From: JBPCPM01 sp050999155
GTDB lineage: Bacteria > Actinomycetota > Thermoleophilia > Solirubrobacterales > 70-9
NCBI GenBank assembly: GCA_050999155.1
Contig: JBPCPM010000103.1
Span: 1-38,925 of the forward strand
Length of the DNA stretch: 38,925 nt
Direction of reading: 5' to 3'
Of the stretch, positions 32,342 to 38,720 are shown piece by piece (positions within the stretch are counted from its first letter, which is position 1; the number at the start of each line of letters is the position of its first letter). The position numbers and the translations under genes were made by a program. The notes beneath the pieces are model-generated. The model was given only the letters and a program-made list of their open reading frames with translations, was not told the origin of the DNA and ran no database searches.

Positions 32342-33175
32342 TCAGGCGGCCACGGCCGTCCCGCTGCGCAGGCGGGCCAGGCTCCGCGACAGGATCCGCG
32401 ACACCTGCATCTGCGACAGGCCGACACGCTCGCCGATCTGCTCCTGGGTCAGCCCCTCGGCGAAGCGCAGCTGCAGCACCTCTCGGTCCCGAGCGGGGAG
32501 CGCACGCATTGCGGGGCCGATGGCCAGCAGGTCGTCGACCAGCTCGAACCGGGAGTCGGCTCGGCCGTGGAGTTCCATGCGGCTGACGCCTGAGCCTCCC
32601 GGGACCGGCGCGTCCAGGGAGTCGGCCTGGAACGCGTGTGCGACGCTGCGCATCGACTCCATCGCCTCGGAGGACAATCCGGTGCGGTCCCGCAGCTCGG
32701 CGTCGGTCGGTTCCCGGCCCAGCTCTTGGCGCAAGCTCTCGCCGAGCACCGACGCGCGCTGGCGCGCCTCGGCCTCGGCCCGCGGGACCGACATGGACCA
32801 TGCCGTGTCGCGGAGGAACCGCTGCACCTCCCCGACCATGGTGGGATAGGCGAAGGGAAACAGGGGCCGACCGGACTCCATATCGAAGCGCCCGACCGCC
32901 GCCAGCAGGCCGACAACCGCCACCTGGGCCAGCTCCTCCCGGTGTTCGGCATCGCGGGCAAACCGTTGGGCCACCGAGCGGGCTACGGGTCGGTAGCGAT
33001 CGACCAGTGCGGCGAGCGCGCCCTCGTCGCCGTCGTGGCGGTAGCGCCGAACCAGCGAACCTTCGATCTCGCCCTTGGGCTTCCCGAGCGACGTGGGAAG
33101 CCGCCTGACGACGGCGGAGCGTACGCCCTCGGCCGCGGAACTGCCTGGTCTGCTGCTCGTCGAGGTCCTACCCAT
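32342..33175 (-). CDS. SigB/SigF/SigG-family RNA polymerase sigma factor
   Basis: 277-residue alternative sigma factor. Region 2 (about 44-125): LVDRYRPVARSVAQRFARDA, EELAQVAVVGLLAAVGRFD, FPFAYPTMVGEVQRFLRDTA, the last giving the -10 recognition helix. Region 3 (about 130-190) LGESLRQELGREPTDAELRD. Region 4 with the HTH: LQLRFAEGLTQEQIGERVGL, then SQMQVSRILSRSLARLR. The subfamily controls stress and stationary-phase genes in actinobacteria and is usually paired with an anti-sigma factor; none is adjacent. ATG 33175 has AAAGG about 9 nt upstream. Targets unknown, but csbD is its convergent neighbour. Confidence 0.92.
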   Translation of the reverse strand: MGRTSTSSRPGSSAAEGVRSAVVRRLPTSLGKPKGEIEGSLVRRYRHDGDEGALAALVDRYRPVARSVAQRFARDAEHREELAQVAVVGLLAAVGRFDMESGRPLFPFAYPTMVGEVQRFLRDTAWSMSVPRAEAEARQRASVLGESLRQELGREPTDAELRDRTGLSSEAMESMRSVAHAFQADSLDAPVPGGSGVSRMELHGRADSRFELVDDLLAIGPAMRALPARDREVLQLRFAEGLTQEQIGERVGLSQMQVSRILSRSLARLRSGTAVAA

Positions 33176-33307
33176 GGCACTCGCCTTTCGGTCGAAGTGC
33201 GTCGGGGGTCGGGACGCGTCAGATCGAAACCCGACGGGATCAGGGCCGGGGGAACGACTCTATCAACCGGTAGCCACGGGTCGGGCCCAGCGGATGTGCC
33301 CCGAGAC

Positions 33308-33916
33308 CTACGCCTCGGGGTCGTCGGCCGTGCCCTCGGACAGCAGGCGGCTGCTGGCCAGGATGGCCTCTGCGAGGGTCGCGACCTTGATGCTCTTGGC
33401 CCGCGCGTGGTCGCGCATCATGGTGAAGGCCTGCCGGCTGTCGATCCCGTGACGTTCCATGAGCACCCCCTTTGCCGTGTCGATGACGGTGCGCCGCTCG
33501 ATGATGGAGTCGATCTGACCGACCTGCTCGAGCGCGGCGGCGTGGGAGCGGTGGCGCTTGACCGCCAGCTCGAACAGCTTGCCGACTGTCTCCGCGTCGG
33601 TCGGCAGGTGCAAGACCTCCAGCTCGTGTTCGGCCGCCCGGCGCAGGAGGTCGGGATCGGAGTCACGGGCGAGCACGACCAGAGGGATCTCCGCAAAGCC
33701 TCGAACCTCCTCGATCAGGTCCATCGCGTGGCCGTAGTCACTGGCGACGAGGACCGCGGCAAGATCGGGCCGGTGGTCGCCGACGGCGCGGGCCACCTCG
33801 TCGGTTGCGACGGCGAGATCGACCACCTCGTGCCCGCAGCCCCGGACCTTCTCGGCAAGCTGCTGGAGCTCGTCCTTGTCCTGGTCGGCCAGCAGCACGC
33901 TGAGGGAGTCGTCCAT
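33308..33916 (-). CDS. ANTAR-domain regulator with degenerate receiver
   Basis: 202-residue protein: receiver-like domain 1-125 and ANTAR domain about 135-190 (IIERRTVIDTAKGVLMERHG, SRQAFTMMRDHARAKSIKVA, LAEAILASSRLL). ANTAR proteins bind paired RNA hairpins to prevent transcription termination. In the receiver, the acidic pair survives (LLADQD), but the strand-3 position that should end in a phospho-accepting Asp reads DLAAVLVASDYG and the usual ‘KP’ Lys is missing (LHLPTD). It may therefore be phosphorylation-independent. ATG 33916 begins the receiver; the longer upstream frame is a shadow of the divergent flavodoxin gene. Confidence 0.85.
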   Translation of the reverse strand: MDDSLSVLLADQDKDELQQLAEKVRGCGHEVVDLAVATDEVARAVGDHRPDLAAVLVASDYGHAMDLIEEVRGFAEIPLVVLARDSDPDLLRRAAEHELEVLHLPTDAETVGKLFELAVKRHRSHAAALEQVGQIDSIIERRTVIDTAKGVLMERHGIDSRQAFTMMRDHARAKSIKVATLAEAILASSRLLSEGTADDPEA

Positions 33917-34033
33917 GGGCGGGATGTTCGCACGACCCGGCGAACCTGAGCCGCGCACCCTCCCAGGTAGGGTCGAGTCAGCCCGCGCGTGCCGCGACCC
34001 AGCCTCCAGCCCCCGATCCGGAGAACCCAAGCG

Positions 34034-34789
34034 ATGGCCGACGACGTACTGACCGACCGCCAGGCCCAGATGTGCGAGGACAACGAGACCGACTTCTCGG
34101 ACCTCAAGGCCGTGTTCATCAACTGCACCCTGAAAAAGAGCCCCGAGCTCTCCCACACCCAGGGTCTGATGGACATCGCCCAGGAGATGATGCGCCGCAA
34201 CGGCGTCGCCATCGATCACTACCGCGCGGTCGACGAGCAGCTCGCCACCGGCGTCTACCCTGACATGACCGAGCACGGCTGGGACCACGACGGCTGGCCG
34301 CCCATCAGCGCGAAGGTCATGGCCGCCGACATCCTCGTCCTTGGCACCCCCATCTGGCTGGGTGACAAGTCCTCCATCTGCACCCAAGTCGTCGAGCGCC
34401 TCTACGCCGAGTCGGGCAAGACCAACGAAGCCGGCCAGTACGCCTTCTACGGCAAGGTCGGGGGATGTCTGATCACCGGCAACGAGGACGGCGTCAAGCA
34501 CTGCGCCATGAGCATCCTCTACTCGCTCCAGCACGTCGGATACACGATCCCCCCGCAGGCCGACGCGGGCTGGATCGGCGAAGCCGGCCCCGGCCCCTCC
34601 TACCTCGACGAGAACAGCGGCGGCCCGTCGAACGACTTCACCAACCGCAACACGACGTTCGCGACCTGGAACCTCATGCACACCGCCCGCATGCTCAAGG
34701 ACGCCGGCGGCATCCCGGCCCACGGCAACGTCCGGGCCGAATGGGACGCGGGGTGCGACGTGGACTTTCCGAACCCGGACTACCGGTAG
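34034..34789 (+). CDS. Flavodoxin-like NAD(P)H/FMN oxidoreductase
   Basis: 251-residue flavodoxin-fold protein of the NADPH-dependent FMN reductase group. First strand and loop KAVFINCTLKKSPELSHTQG (about 25-44) bind FMN phosphate; ADILVLGTPIWLGDKSSICT (about 98-117) is the second FMN loop; GGCLITGNEDGVKHCAMSIL follows (about 145-164). Family members act in quinone or stress-linked redox; the true substrate is unknown. ATG 34034 has CGGAGAA about 10 nt upstream. A TAGGGT hexamer at 33968 is a possible promoter. The gene is divergent from the ANTAR regulator by about 117 bp. Confidence 0.87.
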   Translation: MADDVLTDRQAQMCEDNETDFSDLKAVFINCTLKKSPELSHTQGLMDIAQEMMRRNGVAIDHYRAVDEQLATGVYPDMTEHGWDHDGWPPISAKVMAADILVLGTPIWLGDKSSICTQVVERLYAESGKTNEAGQYAFYGKVGGCLITGNEDGVKHCAMSILYSLQHVGYTIPPQADAGWIGEAGPGPSYLDENSGGPSNDFTNRNTTFATWNLMHTARMLKDAGGIPAHGNVRAEWDAGCDVDFPNPDYR

Positions 34790-34883
34790 GGCCGCCCTCA
34801 AGGCGCCAGGAGTCCGCGGAGTCTGATGCCGGGCTCAGGCATTGTGGAGCGCTAACGAATCATCAGGCGTGCGCCGTCGCGTG

Positions 34884-34900
34884 TGGCATACTAATGGCAT
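34884..34900. repeat. TGGCAT direct repeat at mazE start
   Basis: TGGCAT-ACTAA-TGGCAT, two copies 11 bp apart (centre to centre), overlapping the CATACT -10-like sequence and the mazE start. It is a candidate autoregulatory operator for the MazE-type antitoxin, a role based on position only. Confidence 0.35.
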
Positions 34901-35132
34901 GGCTCGAACACGGATCAGCACGACCGTCGACGCAGACCTCCTCGAGGGTGCCCGCCGTGTGTCTCAGCGCAACGACGCTGCTCTGATCGACAGCGCCCTA
35001 GCAGCTCTGCTCGATCGCTATCGAGGCGCCGAGCTTGACGCCAGCTACGCCGCCTACGACCAACAGCCGCTCGATCAGCCAGACGACTGGGGCGACCTGG
35101 CGTCGTTTCGCGAAGCCGCCGGCGCCTCGTGA
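34899..35132 (+). CDS. mazE: MazE-like ribbon-helix-helix antitoxin
   Basis: 77-residue antitoxin of a type II toxin-antitoxin pair. The N-terminus MARTRISTTVDADLLEGARR has the RHH strand and first helix (about 3-40), AALIDSALAALLDRYRG the second helix; the acidic C-terminus (LDQPDDWGDLASFREAAGAS) should wrap the toxin. Stop and the following start overlap as GTGA, the usual antitoxin-toxin order. ATG 34899 is favoured over an out-of-frame ATG at 34894. No strong ribosome binding site. Confidence 0.82.
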   Translation: MARTRISTTVDADLLEGARRVSQRNDAALIDSALAALLDRYRGAELDASYAAYDQQPLDQPDDWGDLASFREAAGAS

Positions 35133-35458
35133 GCAACCTTCCGGCGCGAGGCGAGGTGTGGTGGTGCGAGCTTCCAGATATTGGCCGCCGGCCCGTCGTC
35201 GTCCTGTCTCGGGACGCCGCGATCCCGCGGCTTGGACGAGCACTCGTCGCACCGTGCACGACAACGCTCCGCGAACTCGCCAGCGAAGTCCCGTTGGAAC
35301 CCGCCGACGACCCAGTCCCCCGCCACTGCGCCGTGAACCTCGACTCCGTCGAAAGCGTCTCGACCGGCGTCCTCGTACAGCGCCTCGGCCGACTCGCCGA
35401 TCACCGCATGGAGGAAGTCTGCGGCGCGCTCGCGGTCGCCGTCGACTGCCAACGCTGA
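35129..35458 (+). CDS. mazF: MazF-family mRNA interferase toxin
   Basis: 109-residue endoribonuclease toxin of the PemK/MazF fold. Recognisable: ARGEVWWCELPDIGRRPVVV (6-25) with the RGxxWW strand, LVAPCTTTLRELASEVPL in the centre, HCAVNLDSVESVSTGVLV (catalytic-surface Arg region nearby) and LGRLADHRMEEVCGALAVAV toward the end. GTG 35129 overlaps the antitoxin stop. The pair sits 67 bp from the tRNA 3' half that marks an attachment scar, so it may have come with an earlier island or may stabilise this one. Sequence specificity of cleavage unknown. Confidence 0.87.
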   Translation: MSNLPARGEVWWCELPDIGRRPVVVLSRDAAIPRLGRALVAPCTTTLRELASEVPLEPADDPVPRHCAVNLDSVESVSTGVLVQRLGRLADHRMEEVCGALAVAVDCQR

Positions 35459-35525
35459 CCCCGCCTCAGCCTTCGGCGCCCTCGCCGCGACACTCGGCGT
35501 GCCATCGAACACGCCCGACGAGCGC

Positions 35526-35572
35526 GAGTGGGCCGGGGTGGACTCGAACCACCGCGCGACGGATTATGAGTC
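35526..35572 (-). other. tRNA 3' half (CAT anticodon, Met/Ile2-like); att scar
   Basis: On the minus strand this reads as the 3' half of a tRNA: anticodon stem GCGGA/TCCGT with 7-nt loop CTCATAA (anticodon CAT), variable CGCGC, T arm GGTGG-TTCGAGT-CCACC, and 3' acceptor CCGGCCC plus discriminator A, no encoded CCA. No matching 5' acceptor (GGGCCGG) or D arm is found upstream (higher coordinates), so it is truncated. tRNA 3' ends of this kind are typical att sites for tyrosine integrases. The reconstituted full tRNA would be expected at the other end of the element. Confidence 0.75.
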
Positions 35573-35824
35573 CGCCGGTCAACCCCCGAAAACCCCTGTC
35601 GTAGAGCGACATCGGAGGAGCCGTGGGACCGGCTATGGGACCGGCGTGGCTGTCGGACAGGGGACGGGGACAGCCTCAGCCGACCGATCCCTCCGGCCAG
35701 CGAAGGGGGTCAATCCCGCGAGCGCACGACCTCCACCACCGAGTCGGAGTTCACGGGGCAACAGCCAGGACAACACGCCGACCGAACCCGACACCCTTGC
35801 GGTCAACGCAGCAGGCCGCCCCCA
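35573..35824. other. Non-coding segment between the two tRNA scars
   Basis: 252 bp with no convincing gene. It holds a short GTCGTAGAGCGAC hairpin and a tandem GGGACCGGC-type repeat at about 35623-35644. It may be left over from a former integrative element; a sub-500-bp relic is also possible. Confidence 0.4.
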
Positions 35825-35866
35825 TTCACACGTGAGAGGTCGCTGGTTCGCAACCAGCCGCGCCCA
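35825..35866 (+). other. tRNA 3' half (CAC anticodon, Val-like); att scar
   Basis: On the plus strand: anticodon loop TTCACAC (anticodon CAC, Val), 3' anticodon stem GTGAG, variable AGGTC, T arm GCTGG-TTCGCAA-CCAGC, acceptor CGCGCCC and discriminator A, no CCA. The paired 5' stem (CTCAC) and 5' acceptor (GGGCGCG) are absent; the sequence before the loop is unrelated. The join falls in the anticodon loop, a common crossover point for tyrosine recombinases. Opposite strand to the Met/Ile2-like scar 250 bp away. Confidence 0.75.
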
Positions 35867-35882
35867 TCTCTCCCGATACCCC

Positions 35883-35898
35883 CGAAGAACTGCGAAAC
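35883..35898. repeat. 16-bp direct repeat, copy 1
   Basis: CGAAGAACTGCGAAAC. A second identical copy lies 53 bp downstream. They sit just right of the Val-like scar and could be arm-type integrase or Rep binding sites. Confidence 0.55.
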
Positions 35899-35935
35899 AC
35901 GGCTCCCATCGGGCGGTTTCGGGCTGTTCAAGGTG

Positions 35936-35951
35936 CGAAGAACTGCGAAAC
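35936..35951. repeat. 16-bp direct repeat, copy 2
   Basis: Identical to the copy at 35883. The 53-bp spacing is about five helical turns, so both copies face the same side of the DNA. Role unknown. Confidence 0.55.
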
Positions 35952-36133
35952 CATTTGCAGGGACTTCCTGAACCGCCGCCGCGACTCGGTAGCAACCGGG
36001 TCGCACGAGGCAGCCGGGTTCGGTAGCAGACGCCGATCAACGCGCGGCGACGAGCGCGCCAGCGTTCGCCGCCGGCCCGCGCGGCGAGCGCGGTCAGCTA
36101 AGCGAAAAGCGCCCACGATGCGCACGCTCGGCC

Positions 36134-36139
36134 TAACTT
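36134..36139 (+). promoter_or_regulatory. Candidate -10 box for the leader ORF/rep transcript
   Basis: TAACTT, 6 nt before ATG 36146; leaderless-type spacing. Confidence 0.4.
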
Positions 36140-36145
36140 CGACAT

Positions 36146-36196
36146 ATGAGCTACCAGCCGAGCGGCGGCACCTTCGATGTCCGGGAGAGATCCTGA
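36146..36196 (+). CDS. Possible 16-aa leader peptide upstream of rep
   Basis: ATG-started ORF of 16 codons (MSYQPSGGTFDVRERS), 6 nt after TAACTT, ending 6 bp before the GC hairpin at 36203 and 93 bp before rep. It could be a leader peptide whose translation affects the hairpin, or a chance ORF. No ribosome binding site; a leaderless start would explain that. Confidence 0.3.
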   Translation: MSYQPSGGTFDVRERS

Positions 36197-36202
36197 GAGA
36201 GC

Positions 36203-36223
36203 GGCGGGCGCCTCGCGCCCGCC
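36203..36223 (+). terminator. GC-rich hairpin in the rep leader
   Basis: GGCGGGCG / CGCCCGCC perfect 8-bp stem with a CCTCG loop, followed by CTTCACTTGT. It lies between the putative leader ORF and rep, so attenuation of rep is one possibility, a plain terminator another. Confidence 0.4.
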
Positions 36224-36289
36224 CTTCACTTGTACGGCCGAGCGCCAGCGAGGCCGGAATAGGCAAACGGCAGGGAAGAGGCGGCCAAA

Positions 36290-37198
36290 GTGAGTGCCGC
36301 GCCCGCGCGGGTAGCCGAAGCGATCCTGACCGGAAAGCAACCGCAATGCCCGCGTTTCCGGGGGTTCTGGGCGTTCTCGGAGGGCACCGAGAATGCCTAC
36401 CCGCAACGCTGCGGGCGCTGGGACTGCGAGCATTGCGTCAAGTTCAAGAAGGCCGCTGCACGGATCGCGCTCGCGCGCGGCGTGGATCACGAGCTGCGGC
36501 AAGGTCGGTTCGTCCGGTTTGTGACTCTCACGGACGGCCACGGCGCGCTCACAGTCGCCGATTGGACGCGAGCCTGGAAGCGTCTGTCGCTGCGGCTCTC
36601 CGCGCCGCGCAAGGGGCGCAAGGGGCGCAATCGGTCGGGCCGCCTCGTCTGGCGCGAGCGGCCACGCCCTGCCTATCTTCGCGAAGCGGCGGTTGCGCTC
36701 GAAGCCCATCGCTCAGGTGCCCTTCACGCCCACGTTCTTCTTCTCGGCGAGTTCATTCCTCAGCGCTGGCTCTCGCACCAAGCCCGCGCGGTCGGCCTCG
36801 GAAAGATCGTCCATATCACCGCGCTTCACCCCTCCCAAGCCACCCGTTCCGATGCTCTCGCGGAATACCTGACGCCGGGGGCTACGGCCTGGGAGAACGA
36901 GCTAGGGAAGATGACCGCCGCCGCGTATCTCACTGCGAAGAAACACGGCCTCGCGCCCGTCGCTGCGCGGAGCCAAGCGCGAGTTCGCCCCCTCCGCTTT
37001 ACCCGTGGCTGGCCCGCGCCACCTGGGCCGGACGGGCCGATGACGAAGGCACACCGCGACCTGGTTGCTGCCTTGTTCGCGGATCAGCCACGCGACCCCG
37101 GCCCGTTCGAGATGTGGAGCGAGGCTCAGCTCTGCGAAGAGCTGGCAGATGCCCGCGCCGCAATCCGGGCCGCGTTGAGCGAGCTGGCCGCGACCTAG
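36290..37198 (+). CDS. HUH-type replication initiator (Rep)
   Basis: 302-residue protein that looks like a rolling-circle Rep. N-terminal zinc-binding segment with CPRF near 20 and RCGRWDCEHCVKFKK near 41-55; RFVTLTDGHGALTVADWTRAW (motif 1 area, near 76); GALHAHVLLLGEFIPQRWLS with the His-x-His (HUH) metal site near 145; and a later AAYLTAKKHG with a Tyr followed by Lys that could be the nicking residue. Members initiate replication of plasmids and integrative elements by nicking the origin. GTG 36290 has GGAAGAGG about 8 nt upstream. Family assignment by motif only; the catalytic Tyr is not proven. Confidence 0.72.
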   Translation: MSAAPARVAEAILTGKQPQCPRFRGFWAFSEGTENAYPQRCGRWDCEHCVKFKKAAARIALARGVDHELRQGRFVRFVTLTDGHGALTVADWTRAWKRLSLRLSAPRKGRKGRNRSGRLVWRERPRPAYLREAAVALEAHRSGALHAHVLLLGEFIPQRWLSHQARAVGLGKIVHITALHPSQATRSDALAEYLTPGATAWENELGKMTAAAYLTAKKHGLAPVAARSQARVRPLRFTRGWPAPPGPDGPMTKAHRDLVAALFADQPRDPGPFEMWSEAQLCEELADARAAIRAALSELAAT

Positions 37199-37260
37199 CC
37201 CGACCGGGCAAGTTAAAGCGCTCACGACGAGAAATTCCGATGAGAAGGCGTGCGCGAGCC

Positions 37261-37266
37261 TATGTT
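37261..37266 (+). promoter_or_regulatory. -10 box for leaderless gene at 37273
   Basis: TATGTT, 6 nt (CAACAA) before ATG 37273. Confidence 0.5.
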
Positions 37267-37272
37267 CAACAA

Positions 37273-37602
37273 ATGGGCCGAGGCCAACGACCTAAGAACA
37301 CCCACCCCGCACCAACACCTCGCACAGCCGCCGCAGGGCCACCTGCGGAGAAGGCCGCCGAGTTCGTATCGGTGACCATCTGGATTGAGCGCAGCCGCCC
37401 CGACCCCGAGCTTGTTGATCTCTCCGTCCAGGCAAGCGGCTACGACGCTGACCTTCTCCACGACTACGACCTGGACGAGGCTCAAACGCTCGAAGCAGTG
37501 GCGGTGCCGCTCAGCCTCGAAGCCGTGCGCGATGTGCTCGATCGCAGGCTTGCTCGCGCTCTCGCCCGCGAGCTTCAGGTGCCGTATGAAAGTCGCAATT
37601 AA
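37273..37602 (+). CDS. Hypothetical protein of the element (109 aa)
   Basis: 109-residue soluble protein. A Pro/Ala-rich N-terminus (MGRGQRPKNTHPAPTPRTAA) is followed by a folded-looking region: FVSVTIWIERSRPDPELVDL, an acidic HDYDLDEAQTLEAVAVPLSL, and a basic helix DRRLARALARELQVPYESRN. I do not recognise the family. ATG 37273 is preferred over ATG 37240 because TATGTT lies 6 nt upstream of it; the frame is open further upstream as a shadow of rep. It stands between rep and the excisionase-like gene, as do accessory genes in such elements. Confidence 0.55.
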   Translation: MGRGQRPKNTHPAPTPRTAAAGPPAEKAAEFVSVTIWIERSRPDPELVDLSVQASGYDADLLHDYDLDEAQTLEAVAVPLSLEAVRDVLDRRLARALARELQVPYESRN

Positions 37603-37627
37603 TTCCGGTTTTTCAGTTTCGCTGCCC

Positions 37628-37633
37628 TACCTT
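37628..37633 (+). promoter_or_regulatory. -10 box for leaderless HTH gene at 37640
   Basis: TACCTT, 6 nt (GAGCTT) before ATG 37640, in an AT-richer patch (TTCCGGTTTTTCAGTTTC). Confidence 0.5.
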
Positions 37634-37639
37634 GAGCTT

Positions 37640-38017
37640 ATGGCCGAAGTAATCCCCTTCCCACGCCGCCCCGGCTACGAGCCGGAGCTTTCCAAGCGCC
37701 AGCTCGCTCAGCATCTGGGCTTCTCTACCCGCTGGGTTGAGCTGCGCGTGCGGGAGGGGCTGCCCTCGCGTCTCATTTCCAACCGCCGCCGCTTCCGACT
37801 TTCCGAGGTCGAAGCGTGGCTCAACCAAAGGAGTTCAAGTGATCATCAAGCGAACCAACCACTACGGAGTCCGCATCTATCGGGCTGGCCGCCAGGTCTG
37901 GATCGGCACCTACCCCACCCTTCGCGAGGCGCGCAAGGCCGAGCGCGTCGCGCTCGACACACCTACCGCTACTCACGACGAGACCTGCGACAGCTTTGCG
38001 GGCCGCTGGGTCAGTGA
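37640..38017 (+). CDS. Helix-turn-helix (excisionase-like) protein
   Basis: 125-residue ORF whose first ~65 residues form a MerR/Xis-type winged HTH: MAEVIPFPRRPGYEPELSKR, QLAQHLGFSTRWVELRVREG, LPSRLISNRRRFRLSEVEAW. After WLNQRS it reads into basic low-complexity sequence that overlaps int by 179 bp, suggesting a 3' frameshift: in one other frame a TGA at 37840 would give a GTGA overlap with int, the usual xis-int junction. In related elements the product binds att DNA and directs excision. ATG 37640 follows TACCTT. Confidence 0.62.
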   Translation: MAEVIPFPRRPGYEPELSKRQLAQHLGFSTRWVELRVREGLPSRLISNRRRFRLSEVEAWLNQRSSSDHQANQPLRSPHLSGWPPGLDRHLPHPSRGAQGRARRARHTYRYSRRDLRQLCGPLGQ

Positions 38018-38720
38018 CTTCCCGCGAAGACGGGCCTCCACCAACCGCACGAACGGCTACGCGGTTGCGCGCTTCGCCGACGACTTCAAGGGCGTCAAGA
38101 TGGCGTCGGTGGCTCGAGCCGATGCCCACGCCTGGGCGCAGAGGCACGGCTCGAAGGTGTCCGCAGTCCGGGCGATGTTTTCCGACGCTATGAATATCGG
38201 CGTCGTGATCGCCAACCCGTTCTCGAACCTGCGGCTTCCACAGTCTCGCGGTCGCAAAGACCTCGAAGTGATGTCCTAGGCTGAACTCTACGAGCTGGCA
38301 GATAGCGGGCTGGCGCTCTGCGGATCTGCTGGCCCGACCATTCGCGCGATGATCCTTTTCGCGGCTTATGTTGGGCTTCGACCGGCGGAGATGTTCGTCT
38401 TGCGCCGCGCGGACCTGGACTTCGCTCAGGGTCTTGTTCGCATTCATCAATCACTCGGCGCAACCGGCGAAATCACGGCGCCCAAGAACGGCAAGGCCCG
38501 GACTGTCGTGCTTCCACCGCCTGCGGCCGATGCGTTGCGCGCTTTGCAGTCGCGCCCGGACTCCCCCTACCTCTTCACGACATCAAAGGGCACGCGATTT
38601 ACAAAGACGACGCACTACTACCACTGGCGACAAGCTCGCCTCGCAGCAGGCAGGCCGGGAATGGATTTCTACGAGTTGCGCCACTTCTGCGCCACACGCC
38701 TTCTCGAACTAGGCGTCAGT
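37839..38720 (+). pseudogene. Tyrosine integrase, broken by in-frame TAG and by loss of C-terminus
   Basis: Frame begins at GTG 37839, with AAGGAG 5 nt upstream. The N-terminal arm-binding region (KRTNHYGVRIYRAGRQVWIG, TYPTLREARKAE) and core-binding domain (about 45-140) read normally to a TAG at 38277. The same frame continues without a gap: AELYELADSGLAL, then AAYVGLRPAEMFVL with the catalytic Arg, NGKARTVVLPPP with the Lys, and FYELRHFCATRLLELGVS with the second Arg. After about 38720 the expected ‘LGH’ and nucleophile Tyr segment are missing and the sequence becomes IS-like. One interrupted gene, likely inactive. Confidence 0.8.

Noticed and set aside
35499..36026. 175-residue plus-strand ORF reading WAGVDSNHRATDYESAG near its start
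   Set aside because: That peptide is the known translation artefact of a tRNA-Met-like 3' half read on the opposite strand. The ORF spans both tRNA scars and a repeat region, so it is not a gene.
38277..38279. Programmed readthrough or pyrrolysine at the TAG
   Set aside because: No pylT/pylS nor readthrough context is seen; the same gene is also truncated downstream, so decay is the simpler view.
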